A stretch of DNA of 8,541 nucleotides from contig CANCQD010000099.1 of NCBI GenBank assembly GCA_947380285.1, forward strand, positions 1 through 8,541. Reading direction: 5' to 3'. Both the position numbers and the translations under genes were made by a program. The notes below the pieces were generated by a model. The model saw only the letters and a program-made list of their open reading frames with translations. It made no database searches and was not told the DNA's origin. This document shows positions 1 to 7,294 of this stretch, one piece after another. The DNA is from Burkholderiaceae bacterium (lineage in GTDB: Bacteria > Pseudomonadota > Gammaproteobacteria > Burkholderiales > Burkholderiaceae). The stretch's first letter is position 1. The number at the start of each line of letters is the position of its first letter.

Positions 1-136
1 ATGGCTTGGAAAATATACTTAAGAATAGATCTTAGCTATTTAGCAAGATAATCCCTTAATATACTGTATTTATAAACAGTAATTATTAAAAAATGGATCA
101 AAAAATTCATTTAACCAATTAAACCGAATTTCAGTC
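1..136. other. AT-rich intergenic region downstream of coq7
   Basis: This stretch follows the coq7 stop codon, read on the minus strand, and reaches the window edge. It is strongly AT-rich and stops occur in every frame. The only structure seen is a weak inverted repeat, TACTGT (62-67) with ACAGTA (76-81), around an 8-base AT loop. It has no adjacent T-run on the side needed for a terminator of coq7. No gene, RNA or promoter could be supported here. Confidence 0.5.
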
Positions 137-766
137 TTAAATTTTATAAGCAGTAGTGGTCATTACCTTTGACATTGCCTGCATTATTTTTTGAATAGGC
201 TCTGGCAAATTTGCGCCGCCAGCATTTTTTGCAGCTTGCCCATGAGCAATTTCATCGATGCGCATTTGATCAACAATTGCACGAGAGCGTTGGTCTTCTT
301 TTGGTAATTTTTCGAGATGACTTTCTAAATGGTTCTCAACTTGTTTTTCTGTTTCAGAAACAAAACCTAAACTCCATTTATCGCCCGCTAAGCCAGCTGC
401 CAAGCCGATTACAAAGGATCCGGCATACCATAGTGGATTGAGATAACTGGTATGAGAACCTAGTTCTAGTAGACGAGTCTCGCACCATGCAAGGTGATCT
501 AGTTCTTCTTGTCTTGAGTGTTCCAACATCGCCTGAATTTCCGGATTTCGAGCGACTAATTTTTGCGATTGGTAAAGCGCTTGCGCACAAACTTCGCCCA
601 CATGATTTACGCGCATGAGTCCTGCCGCATGTTTGCGTTCGGCAACATCTAGCGCAGTATTGGCTCCTGCCTCAGACCCTGGAGTAGGTCTATGAGCATT
701 TGCGCCACCGACCACAGACCGAAGTGCTGTATCAAACTCCAGAATAAGGCGATCTATTGGGGACAT
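137..766 (-). CDS. coq7: Coq7-type demethoxyubiquinone hydroxylase
   Basis: This is a 209-residue member of the Coq7 family of carboxylate-bridged di-iron monooxygenases. The family hydroxylates the demethoxyquinone ring in a late step of ubiquinone synthesis, at the inner face of the cytoplasmic membrane. The length fits bacterial Coq7. All six expected metal ligands are visible with family spacing: E58 (in NHVGE), E88 and H91 (EELDH), E140 (SETE), and E172 and H175 (DEIAH). A hydrophobic stretch at about 112-128 fits the membrane-associated helix. The start is the ATG at 766, where the [12 protein letters not shown] opening is family-like, but no clear Shine-Dalgarno precedes it. It begins 10 bases after the bioB stop on the same strand, so it is probably translated from a bioB-coq7 transcript. 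Nothing is truncated. Identification is firm from the ligands; the shared transcript is inferred. Confidence 0.95.
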   Translation of the reverse strand: MSPIDRLILEFDTALRSVVGGANAHRPTPGSEAGANTALDVAERKHAAGLMRVNHVGEVCAQALYQSQKLVARNPEIQAMLEHSRQEELDHLAWCETRLLELGSHTSYLNPLWYAGSFVIGLAAGLAGDKWSLGFVSETEKQVENHLESHLEKLPKEDQRSRAIVDQMRIDEIAHGQAAKNAGGANLPEPIQKIMQAMSKVMTTTAYKI

Positions 767-776
767 ATTAGGAAAA

Positions 777-1826
777 CTAGACCAAAACCTCTGCTTTGCA
801 ACTTTGCTTGGTCTTCAAGCCCAATTCCGCTAAAAGCTCGCGGTCTTGCTCAGCCTCGGGATTACCGGTAGTGAGTAGTTGCTCACCATAGAAAATTGAA
901 TTAGCACCCGCCATAAAACACATGGCTTGAACTGCCCTACCCAGTTCCTGACGGCCCGCAGATAAGCGCACGCGGGCCTTAGGCATTGTGATCCTAGCAA
1001 CCGCAATGGTTCTTACAAACTCCAATGGATCCAAAGGCTTTTGTTCGGCCAATGGCGTACCAGCTACCGGCACCAAATGATTAATCGGCACTGACTCTGG
1101 ATAAGGGCTCAAATTGGCTAAGCGCGCCAAGAATGCAGCTCTCTGCTCTCTAGATTCACCCATACCCACAATTCCGCCACAGCAAACAGACATTCCTGCG
1201 GCACGGACATTGGAAATCGTATCTAGGCGATCTTGATAGCCACGGGTAGAAATTACGGAGCGGTAAAAATCCTCGCTGGTATCCAAATTATGGTTATAAA
1301 AGTCTAGACCAGCCTCTTGCAGGGCTTGGGCCTGACCCGCCTCCAGCATACCTAAGGTGGCACAGGTCTCTAAACCTAAGGCTTTAACACCCTTGATCAT
1401 AGCTGTCACTTTTTCAATATCGCGATCTTTAGGCTCGCGCCAAGCAGCGCCCATACAGAAACGGTTAGAACCAGCAGCTTTAGCCGCCTTAGCAGCCTCC
1501 AAAACCTCTTCTAAGCCCATCAACTTTTCGGCTTTAACATCGGTGTCATAACGAGCGGCCTGAGGGCAATAACCGCAGTCCTCAGGACAACCACCCGTTT
1601 TAATTGACAGTAAAGTGGCCAATTCCACATCACCCTCAGGGAAATATGACTTGTGGGTCTCTTGAGCCTTCAGCATTAGCTCATTGAACGGAAGTGCGAA
1701 TAAAGCCTCAATTTGAGCTACCGACCACTCGCCAGATGCTTTGACCCCAACATTTGCCCCCTGATGTAAATCCGCTTTGGATTTGAACTGGGTTAAAGGT
1801 TTTTCAACGGTTTGAGTGTCCTGCAT
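777..1826 (-). CDS. bioB: Biotin synthase (radical SAM)
   Basis: Biotin synthase inserts sulfur into dethiobiotin, the final step of biotin synthesis, using a radical-SAM [4Fe-4S] cluster and a sacrificial [2Fe-2S] cluster. Numbered from the ATG at 1826 (349 residues), the CxxxCxxC motif CPEDCGYC gives C80, C84 and C87. The [2Fe-2S] ligands are C124 (RFCMG), C155 (ETCAT), C215 (SVCCGG) and R287 (VRLSAGR). All spacings match the E. coli enzyme. The frame is open to a TTG at 1856, but that codon has no Shine-Dalgarno. The ATG at 1826 has a GGAA 8-11 bases upstream and is preferred. The N terminus is about 27 residues longer before the cluster motif than in E. coli and is polar, so it is probably flexible. 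bioB diverges from bioA and leads directly into coq7. Confidence 0.97.
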   Translation of the reverse strand: MQDTQTVEKPLTQFKSKADLHQGANVGVKASGEWSVAQIEALFALPFNELMLKAQETHKSYFPEGDVELATLLSIKTGGCPEDCGYCPQAARYDTDVKAEKLMGLEEVLEAAKAAKAAGSNRFCMGAAWREPKDRDIEKVTAMIKGVKALGLETCATLGMLEAGQAQALQEAGLDFYNHNLDTSEDFYRSVISTRGYQDRLDTISNVRAAGMSVCCGGIVGMGESREQRAAFLARLANLSPYPESVPINHLVPVAGTPLAEQKPLDPLEFVRTIAVARITMPKARVRLSAGRQELGRAVQAMCFMAGANSIFYGEQLLTTGNPEAEQDRELLAELGLKTKQSCKAEVLV

Positions 1827-1914
1827 GGTTAAATTCCAGAAAATGAGTGGATTCAAGGCATAAACATAACAGATACAGACCTTGGTTTGGAAAAACTAGT
1901 GGTCAAATATCAAC
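1827..1914. promoter_or_regulatory. Divergent bioB/bioA promoter region
   Basis: This 88-base gap separates the opposed starts of bioB and bioA and must hold control signals for both unless transcription enters from elsewhere. On the minus strand an extended -10-like element, TGT then TATGTT (1871-1863), would place a start near 1856, about 30 bases before the bioB ATG. Its -35 match (TCCAAA, 1891-1886) is poor. No good sigma-70 pair is visible for bioA on the plus strand. No clear BirA operator dyad is present: GGTTTGGAA (1884-1892) resembles one half-site, but its partner and spacing do not fit. The role of the region follows from layout; the individual boxes are tentative. Confidence 0.4.
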
Positions 1915-3261
1915 ATGAAGGTTATTTCTGAGTTAAATCAAGCCCCCCTCGTTGATCGTAGCCTAGCCGCCGTTTGGCACCCATGCACTCAGATGAAACA
2001 GCATGAGTCCTTTCCGCTAGTTGCCATCACAAAAGGTAAAGGTGCTTGGCTCTATGACGAAAACGGAAAAGCGCTACTTGACTCCATCAGTTCGTGGTGG
2101 ACTAATTTATTTGGCCATTCCAATCCGCGCATCAATCAAGCGATTACTGCACAACTAGAAAAAATTGAGCATGTCATGCTCGCTGGATTTACCCATCCAC
2201 CGGTAGTCGAGCTATCTGAAAAACTTTCCGCACTCACCAATCACCATTTAGGTCATGTCTTCTATGCCTCTGATGGCGCCTCCGCGGTAGAGATTGCACT
2301 GAAGATGAGTCACCACTTCTGGCAACTCAGTGGCAAGCCCCAAAAGAAAAAATTTGTCTGCTTAGAGAATGGATATCACGGAGAAACACTAGGTGCATTA
2401 GCTGTAACTGATGTAGCTATTTTTCGGGAGGCCTATGGATCACTTTTGCAGGAAGTATTCACTATTCCTTCGCCCGATGCACGTAAGGCAAAGTCTGGTG
2501 AGAGCGCCGAAGATGTAGCAAAATATGCGGCCAAACAGCTAGAAGAATTATTTGCAAGAGAGCATCAACATATTTCAGCCATCATTGTGGAGCCCTTAGT
2601 GCAGTGTGCTGGACAAATGGCAATGCACTCACCCGAATACCTTCGTCTAGTAAGAGAGCTATGTGATCGCTATGAAGTCCATCTCATTGCTGATGAGATT
2701 GCTGTGGGCTGTGGTCGAAGCGGTAAATTTTTCGCCTGTGAACATGCTGGCATTTGGCCTGATTTCTTGACGCTCTCAAAAGGTATTAGCGGCGGCTATC
2801 TTCCGCTGTCACTTTGTCTTACTACCGACTCCATTTATCAAGCGTTTTATGGCGATCAGACACAGCAAGGATTTTTACATTCCCACTCGTATACCGGCAA
2901 CCCATTAGCGTGTGCTGCTGCACTAGCTTGTCTAGAGATTTTCGTAACAGATAAAGTCTTAGAAAAAAATATTGAGCGCTCAAAAGATTTGGCGAAGGCA
3001 TTTGCATGGGCAAAGGCTGATTCACGCATTGAGCACTGGCGTCAACAAGGCATGATTCTGGCATTTGATGTTAAGAATGCTTATTTGATCAATCCCAAAA
3101 CTTTTGCACGTGAGATGTTTGCAAATAGTTTAGAGCAAGGTGTATTAATCAGGCCCATCGGCAACACTATCTATGTCATGCCTCCGTATATTTTGTCACC
3201 AGAAGATGCCATTCAATTAGGTAACTCGGTACAACTCGCTCTTGAGAAGACCTTGACATGA
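1915..3261 (+). CDS. bioA: Adenosylmethionine-8-amino-7-oxononanoate aminotransferase
   Basis: BioA is a fold-type I PLP aminotransferase that converts KAPA to 7,8-diaminopelargonate. The family normally uses S-adenosylmethionine as amino donor. It has 448 residues against about 430 in E. coli. Diagnostic features are VWHPCTQMK near residue 20, the SSWW substrate-pocket pair (W61, W62), Y154 in ENGYHGE, the PLP-binding Asp in IADE (D260), the Schiff-base lysine K289 in LSKGISGGYLP, and the HSYTGNPLA phosphate-binding loop with T327. The ATG at 1915 fits the usual N-terminal length, although no close Shine-Dalgarno is seen. It is the first gene of bioA-bioF-bioD, and its TGA overlaps the bioF ATG. 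No defects are visible. It could only be confused with other class III aminotransferases, and the N-terminal motif argues against that. Confidence 0.96.
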   Translation: MKVISELNQAPLVDRSLAAVWHPCTQMKQHESFPLVAITKGKGAWLYDENGKALLDSISSWWTNLFGHSNPRINQAITAQLEKIEHVMLAGFTHPPVVELSEKLSALTNHHLGHVFYASDGASAVEIALKMSHHFWQLSGKPQKKKFVCLENGYHGETLGALAVTDVAIFREAYGSLLQEVFTIPSPDARKAKSGESAEDVAKYAAKQLEELFAREHQHISAIIVEPLVQCAGQMAMHSPEYLRLVRELCDRYEVHLIADEIAVGCGRSGKFFACEHAGIWPDFLTLSKGISGGYLPLSLCLTTDSIYQAFYGDQTQQGFLHSHSYTGNPLACAAALACLEIFVTDKVLEKNIERSKDLAKAFAWAKADSRIEHWRQQGMILAFDVKNAYLINPKTFAREMFANSLEQGVLIRPIGNTIYVMPPYILSPEDAIQLGNSVQLALEKTLT

Positions 3262-4505
3262 CAAGCTCCAAGAACGCCTTTAAGGCCTTATTTTTTGCCC
3301 AAGAGCAAATTGCAGATCTAGAGTTGCAATTACTAAAGCGAAAACTCCGGGCAACAGAGTCTCCATGCGATACCAAATCTTTCGTTGATGGGCGTGAGTT
3401 AAAGGCATTTTGTAGCAACGACTACTTAGGGCTTGCGAATCATCCCGAGCTAATCAAAGCACTTGCTGAAGGTGGAAAAAAGTACGGGGTAGGTAGCGGA
3501 GCCTCGCATCTTATCAGCGGGCATAGCATGGCTCATGAGCTGCTTGAAAAAGAATTGGCCTCTTTTCAAAAGCAATATATCCCAAATGCGCGTGCCCTAT
3601 TTTTTAGCACTGGCTATCTCGCCAACCTCACCGCTATCACAGCCCTAGCAAGACTTGCGCCACAAAAATCCACAAGCATTTATTCAGCAAAGTTAAATCA
3701 TGCATCTCTAATAGATGGCATTCGTTTAGCAGCAGCCCAAACTCAAGCAAGTGTCACCCTATTCGATCACACCCAAATTGACTCATTCAGCAATTTACTG
3801 AAAGCGGATCAAAATCCTCTAAAGATAATTGTTCTTGATGGTGTCTTTAGTATGGATGGCGACCTTGCTCCAGTGAAAGAATTATTAATGCTTGCTGAGC
3901 AATTCGACGCGCTGTTATTAGTAGATGATGCTCATGGATTTGGAGTTTTGGGAAAGTTAGGCCACGGTATTTTGGAGCAAGAAAATATCTGCTCCGATCG
4001 GATCATCTATATCGGCACGCTTGGAAAGGCTGCTGGCGTCAGCGGTGCTTTTGTTTGCGCACAAGAAACCTTCATTGAATGGCTAATTCAAAAAGGTCGC
4101 CCTTTTATTTACAGTACAGCAACGCCGCCAGCGATAGCGCACACTCTTTTAAAGAGTCTGGAAATCATTGGGGGGGATGAGGGCCGTAATCGTCGCACTC
4201 AACTTAATAAACTCATTCGCATCTGGCAAGATGAAATGCATTTTTCTCAATGGGAAAAAGTTCCCTCTTGCACTGCCATTCAGCCGGTCATTTTGGGCAG
4301 CAATGCTAATGCCTTACTTGCCTCCAAGTTGTTAGATGAGGCAGGCTATTGGATTCCAGCCATTCGTCCGCCTACCGTACCAAATGGAAGCGCAAGATTG
4401 CGTATTACATTTTCTGCCAATCACAGCGAATCAGATTTGCGTCACTTAATCACCGCCTTAAAAACAATTGAGCATGAGGTAAATGAAAAGGTAGTCCATG
4501 ATTAA
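3258..4505 (+). CDS. bioF: 8-amino-7-oxononanoate synthase
   Basis: BioF is a PLP-dependent alpha-oxoamine synthase that condenses a pimeloyl thioester with L-alanine to give KAPA, the first ring-assembly step of biotin synthesis. The 415-residue protein carries FCSNDYLGLA (51-60), the glycine-rich GVGSGASHLISG (77-88), the cofactor-binding D223 and H226 in VDDAHGFGVLG, and the PLP lysine K257 in GTLGKAAG. It is about 30 residues longer than E. coli BioF, mostly at the N terminus (residues 1-45). The start ATG overlaps the bioA stop as ATGA, with a GAGAAG Shine-Dalgarno at 3244-3249, which suggests translational coupling. The end overlaps bioD by 8 bases. The related enzymes KBL and ALAS are less likely because of the biotin-gene context. 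Confidence 0.96.
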   Translation: MTSSKNAFKALFFAQEQIADLELQLLKRKLRATESPCDTKSFVDGRELKAFCSNDYLGLANHPELIKALAEGGKKYGVGSGASHLISGHSMAHELLEKELASFQKQYIPNARALFFSTGYLANLTAITALARLAPQKSTSIYSAKLNHASLIDGIRLAAAQTQASVTLFDHTQIDSFSNLLKADQNPLKIIVLDGVFSMDGDLAPVKELLMLAEQFDALLLVDDAHGFGVLGKLGHGILEQENICSDRIIYIGTLGKAAGVSGAFVCAQETFIEWLIQKGRPFIYSTATPPAIAHTLLKSLEIIGGDEGRNRRTQLNKLIRIWQDEMHFSQWEKVPSCTAIQPVILGSNANALLASKLLDEAGYWIPAIRPPTVPNGSARLRITFSANHSESDLRHLITALKTIEHEVNEKVVHD

Positions 4506-5217
4506 GCCCAATGGCTTCTTTGTTACGGGTACCGACACAGAGGTTGGGAAAACTTTAGTCAGCGGCGCGCTGATTCTAAAATTACGCGCGCAAGGAATCA
4601 AAGTGATTGGCTTTAAGCCTGTAGTTGCCGGTACCTATCGTGATGCAAAAGGCGAGACTCTGAATGAGGATCTAGAAACCCTGCGCATCGCCTCTGATCC
4701 TAGTTCCAACGAGTTAAGTTTGTGTCCTTATGTACTGGATCAGCCTGCCGCCCCTCATCTCGTGGCAGCGAGTCAAGGATTAAAGCTTGAAATGGGTGTG
4801 CTTACTGATGCATTTCAGAATATTCAAAGGCGTGCAGATTGCGTTGTAGTTGAGGGTGCCGGCGGTTTACTCATCCCCTTAAATGATGTGGAAGATTTAG
4901 CTACTTTTGCAAAAGAAGTTAAATTACCCATCATCCTTGTAGTGGGTATGAAGTTAGGCTGCATCAATCATGCCCTTCTTACGTATGAAGCAATCAGAGC
5001 GCGTAATTTAAATGTTGCTGGCTGGGTAGCCAATGCCCTATCTACAGAAATGCCACTTCTTGAAGAAAACCGGCAGACCCTGCAAGCCAGAATTGATGCC
5101 CCTTTCTTGGGTCTCATTCCAACCCTCCCAAAAGCACTTCAAAAAGCCATTAATAGCCCTTATTCCATCGAAGCCCTCACTTTTGCTGCAAAGCACATTC
5201 AATTGCCTCGGGAATAA
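4498..5217 (+). CDS. bioD: Dethiobiotin synthetase
   Basis: BioD is an ATP-dependent carboxylase that closes the ureido ring of DAPA with CO2 to give dethiobiotin, the substrate of BioB. The 239-residue protein has the P-loop GTDTEVGKT (11-19, with K18 and T19), K40 in GFKPVVAG, an acidic NED segment at 56-58 where the family has a metal-binding Asp, and E119 in VVEGAGGLL. The GMKLGCINHALLT segment (150-162) is typical of the family. The start lies inside the end of bioF (8-base overlap), preceded by AAAAGG 7-12 bases upstream, a good ribosome-binding site. It is the last biotin gene of the plus-strand group. A 56-base gap with no strong terminator follows. Confidence 0.96.
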   Translation: MIKPNGFFVTGTDTEVGKTLVSGALILKLRAQGIKVIGFKPVVAGTYRDAKGETLNEDLETLRIASDPSSNELSLCPYVLDQPAAPHLVAASQGLKLEMGVLTDAFQNIQRRADCVVVEGAGGLLIPLNDVEDLATFAKEVKLPIILVVGMKLGCINHALLTYEAIRARNLNVAGWVANALSTEMPLLEENRQTLQARIDAPFLGLIPTLPKALQKAINSPYSIEALTFAAKHIQLPRE

Positions 5218-5273
5218 CACGCGTTAGCTGTTTTTGAAAGACATATCAAAAGACTTTCGGATAAGATGAAGGG

Positions 5274-6470
5274 ATGCATTTAATCCCTGAAATTACTAAC
5301 TCCACAGAATCTATTCAAGAAATTCGACGCAATATTCATGCGCATCCTGAATTACGCTTCGAAGAAAATCGCACGGCTGATCTGGTAGCAGAAGCACTTT
5401 CTAGCTGGGGAATTACTGTTTACCGCGGTATGGGTAAAACTGGCGTCGTTGGTCGATTAGATGGTGACTTAGGCCCAGGAAAAATGATTGGTTTACGTGC
5501 TGATATGGACGCGCTGCCATTGCAAGAGCACAACAACTTTGCTCATGCCTCAAAAAATCCTGGAAAGATGCATGCGTGCGGACATGATGGACATACTGCG
5601 ATGCTCCTGGGAGCTGCACAATATTTATCAAATCATCGCGACTTCAAAGGCACGGTAATTTTTATTTTCCAGCCAGCTGAAGAAGGTGGTGCCGGCGCGC
5701 ATGAAATGATTAAAGATGGCCTCTTTAAAGAGTTTCTATGTGATGCGGTATTTGGTTTGCATAATTGGCCTGGTTTTGAAGCAGGCCACTTCGGCGTCAC
5801 CTCTGGCCCTATGATGGCCTCTAGTAATACTTTTGAAATCACTATCACAGGTAAAGGGGGGCATGCTGCCCTACCCCATAACAGTGCAGATCCTGTATTT
5901 GCTGGCGCACAAGTAGTGCTTGCATTACAAAGCATCATCACGCGTAACAAGCGTCCTGTAGATGCCGCAGTTTTATCGATTACGCAATTTCATGCGGGTG
6001 AAACTAGCAATGTCATTCCGGATAGCGCCTTCATCGGTGGCACTGTCCGTACATTTACTATTGATGTCTTAAACCTGATTGAACAGCGCCTTCGAGAAAT
6101 CGCCCACAATGTTGCAGGCGCATTTGATTGCCAAGCTGAAATTACCTTCTCCAGAAATTACCCACCACTCATCAATCATGCAAATGAAGTGAAATTTGCC
6201 ACCGAAGTCATGAGTGAATTGGTTGGTGAGCAGAACGTAAATAGCTCTATCGACCCAACAATGGGCGCTGAAGACTTTGCGTTTATGTTGCTTGAAAAAC
6301 CGGGTTGCTATGTATTTTTAGGCAATGGCGATGGTGATCATCGCTCTGTGGGTCATGGCATGGGCCCATGCCACTTGCACAATCCTTCTTACGACTTTAA
6401 TGATTCTTTGATTCCAGTAGGCGTGAGCTATTGGGTCAAACTAGCTCAACGCTTTCTAGAAAAAAATTAA
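5274..6470 (+). CDS. M20-family amidohydrolase (hippurate hydrolase-like)
   Basis: This is a 398-residue member of the M20D zinc aminoacylase/carboxypeptidase group, which includes hippurate hydrolase, N-acetyl-amino-acid deacetylases and IAA-amino-acid hydrolases. These are cytosolic enzymes that cleave N-acyl bonds of amino acids. Visible motifs are the N-terminal RRNIHAHPEL (18-27), RADMDALPL (75-83), the metal motif MHACGHDGH with C102, H104 and H107, the catalytic/metal pair E136-E137 in QPAEEGGAG, H163 in GLHNWP, and H369 in HLHNPSYDF. The dimerisation lid spans about 186-295. No signal peptide is seen. The ATG at 5274 is the first possible start, since an in-frame TAA lies at 5262-5264. 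A GAAGGG purine run touches the ATG directly, which is unusually close. It lies 56 bases after bioD on the same strand and may be read through. The substrate cannot be told from sequence. Confidence 0.88.
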   Translation: MHLIPEITNSTESIQEIRRNIHAHPELRFEENRTADLVAEALSSWGITVYRGMGKTGVVGRLDGDLGPGKMIGLRADMDALPLQEHNNFAHASKNPGKMHACGHDGHTAMLLGAAQYLSNHRDFKGTVIFIFQPAEEGGAGAHEMIKDGLFKEFLCDAVFGLHNWPGFEAGHFGVTSGPMMASSNTFEITITGKGGHAALPHNSADPVFAGAQVVLALQSIITRNKRPVDAAVLSITQFHAGETSNVIPDSAFIGGTVRTFTIDVLNLIEQRLREIAHNVAGAFDCQAEITFSRNYPPLINHANEVKFATEVMSELVGEQNVNSSIDPTMGAEDFAFMLLEKPGCYVFLGNGDGDHRSVGHGMGPCHLHNPSYDFNDSLIPVGVSYWVKLAQRFLEKN

Positions 6471-6500
6471 ATTCTTTTGAATCGCTGTACTTAAGAATTT
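6460..6500 (-). terminator. Possible AT-rich terminator at the convergent junction
   Basis: AAATTCTT (6469-6476) and AAGAATTT (6493-6500) form a perfect 8-base inverted repeat around a 16-base loop, spanning both convergent stop codons. Read on the minus strand, the stem is followed after two bases by seven T residues (6466-6460). This is the layout of an intrinsic terminator for the hydratase gene. The stem has only one G-C pair and the loop is long, so strength is doubtful. On the plus strand no T-run follows, so it would not terminate the amidohydrolase transcript in the standard way. Confidence 0.35.
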
Positions 6501-7267
6501 GTAAATTTGGCTGGGCGTTTTTCCATAAACGCAGCCATACCTTCTTTTTGATCGTTCATTCCAAAGCAAGCATGGAAGAGACGGCGTTCAAAATGGATAC
6601 CTTCAGATAAAGTGGTTTCATAAGCGGTGTTGATACTTTCTTTCACCATCATCGCAGTCAATAAAGGCATATCTGCAATTCCCTTAGCGATTGCCTTAAC
6701 TTCTTTTAGTAAGTCTGCTTGCGGGAAGATGCGTGCAACTAAACCTGAGCGCTCGGCTTCAGCAGCATCCATCATGCGACCCGTCAATGCCAGATCCATA
6801 GCCTTTGCTTTTGACACCGCGCGAGGTAAACGTTGCGTGCCACCAGCGCCTGGGATAATACCCAGCTTGACTTCAGGCTGTGCAAATTTAGCATTATCAG
6901 CCGCCATAATCGTGTCACACATCATGGCCAACTCACAACCTCCGCCAAGTGCATAACCAGAGACTGCAGCTATTACAGGCTTGCGAACTTTTTTAATCTC
7001 TTCCCAGTTGCGAGTAATAAAATCCCCGCGATAGACATCCTTTAAACCATACTTGGCCATTGAAGCAATATCTGCTCCCGCAGCAAATGCTTTTTCACTA
7101 CCTGTAACAATCATGCAACCAATATTGTCGTCTGCATCAAAAGCCAATAACGCTGCGCCGAGCTCTTCCATGAGCTGATCATTCAATGCGTTTAATACTT
7201 CGGGACGATTCAAGGTGATGGTGGCAACCTTACCTTCTACTTCAGTCAAAATTGTTTTGTAGCTCAT
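6491..7267 (-). CDS. Enoyl-CoA hydratase/isomerase (crotonase) family protein
   Basis: This is a 258-residue crotonase-fold protein of the length typical for a stand-alone short-chain enoyl-CoA hydratase, which adds water to 2-enoyl-CoA in fatty or amino acid breakdown. The oxyanion-hole segments are AFAAGADI (60-67) and YALGGGCE (105-112, with G109). Both catalytic glutamates of true hydratases are present, E112 (GGCELAMMCD) and E132 (PEVKLGIIPGAGG), with the expected spacing of 20. This favours hydratase activity over isomerase-only or hydrolase relatives. The ATG at 7267 has GAAAG about 7-11 bases upstream. The gene begins 27 bases after mltA ends on the same strand and may share its transcript, though the functions are unrelated. 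The preferred acyl-CoA chain is not readable, so no symbol is given. Confidence 0.92.
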   Translation of the reverse strand: MSYKTILTEVEGKVATITLNRPEVLNALNDQLMEELGAALLAFDADDNIGCMIVTGSEKAFAAGADIASMAKYGLKDVYRGDFITRNWEEIKKVRKPVIAAVSGYALGGGCELAMMCDTIMAADNAKFAQPEVKLGIIPGAGGTQRLPRAVSKAKAMDLALTGRMMDAAEAERSGLVARIFPQADLLKEVKAIAKGIADMPLLTAMMVKESINTAYETTLSEGIHFERRLFHACFGMNDQKEGMAAFMEKRPAKFTNS

Positions 7268-7294
7268 AAATTTCTTTCGGTGATAGGTATTTAA

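Noticed and set aside
62..81. TACTGT/ACAGTA hairpin downstream of coq7
   Set aside because: The stem is six pairs and AT-rich with an 8-base loop. No T-run follows on the minus strand, so it does not look like a terminator.
211..590. Opposed and shifted reading frames inside coq7
   Set aside because: They lie wholly within a gene with intact metal ligands and show no recognisable protein features, so they are shadows of coq7.
1827..1856. N-terminal extension of BioB from a TTG at 1856
   Set aside because: The upstream codon is TTG without a Shine-Dalgarno. The ATG at 1826 has GGAA at a suitable distance and gives a normal family length.
1858..1892. BirA operator-like dyad in the bioB/bioA gap
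   Set aside because: The right half GGTTTGGAA matches 7 of 9 bases of the known half-site, but the left half GCATAAACA matches only 5 of 9. The 17-base spacing is also off the known pattern.
5215..5235. Hairpin TAAC/GTTA after bioD followed by five T
   Set aside because: The stem has only four pairs, with a single G-C, and a 4-base gap separates it from the T-run. It is too weak to call a terminator.
5033..5950. Short reading frames overlapping the bioD end and the amidohydrolase in other frames
   Set aside because: They are contained in confidently identified genes and have shadow-like composition, such as runs of Pro, Ser and Cys without motifs.
6491..7267. Idea that the crotonase supplies the pimeloyl chain for the biotin genes
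   Set aside because: It is on the opposite strand, paired with mltA and convergent with the biotin side. Its sequence is that of a generic enoyl-CoA hydratase, so there is no support beyond proximity.
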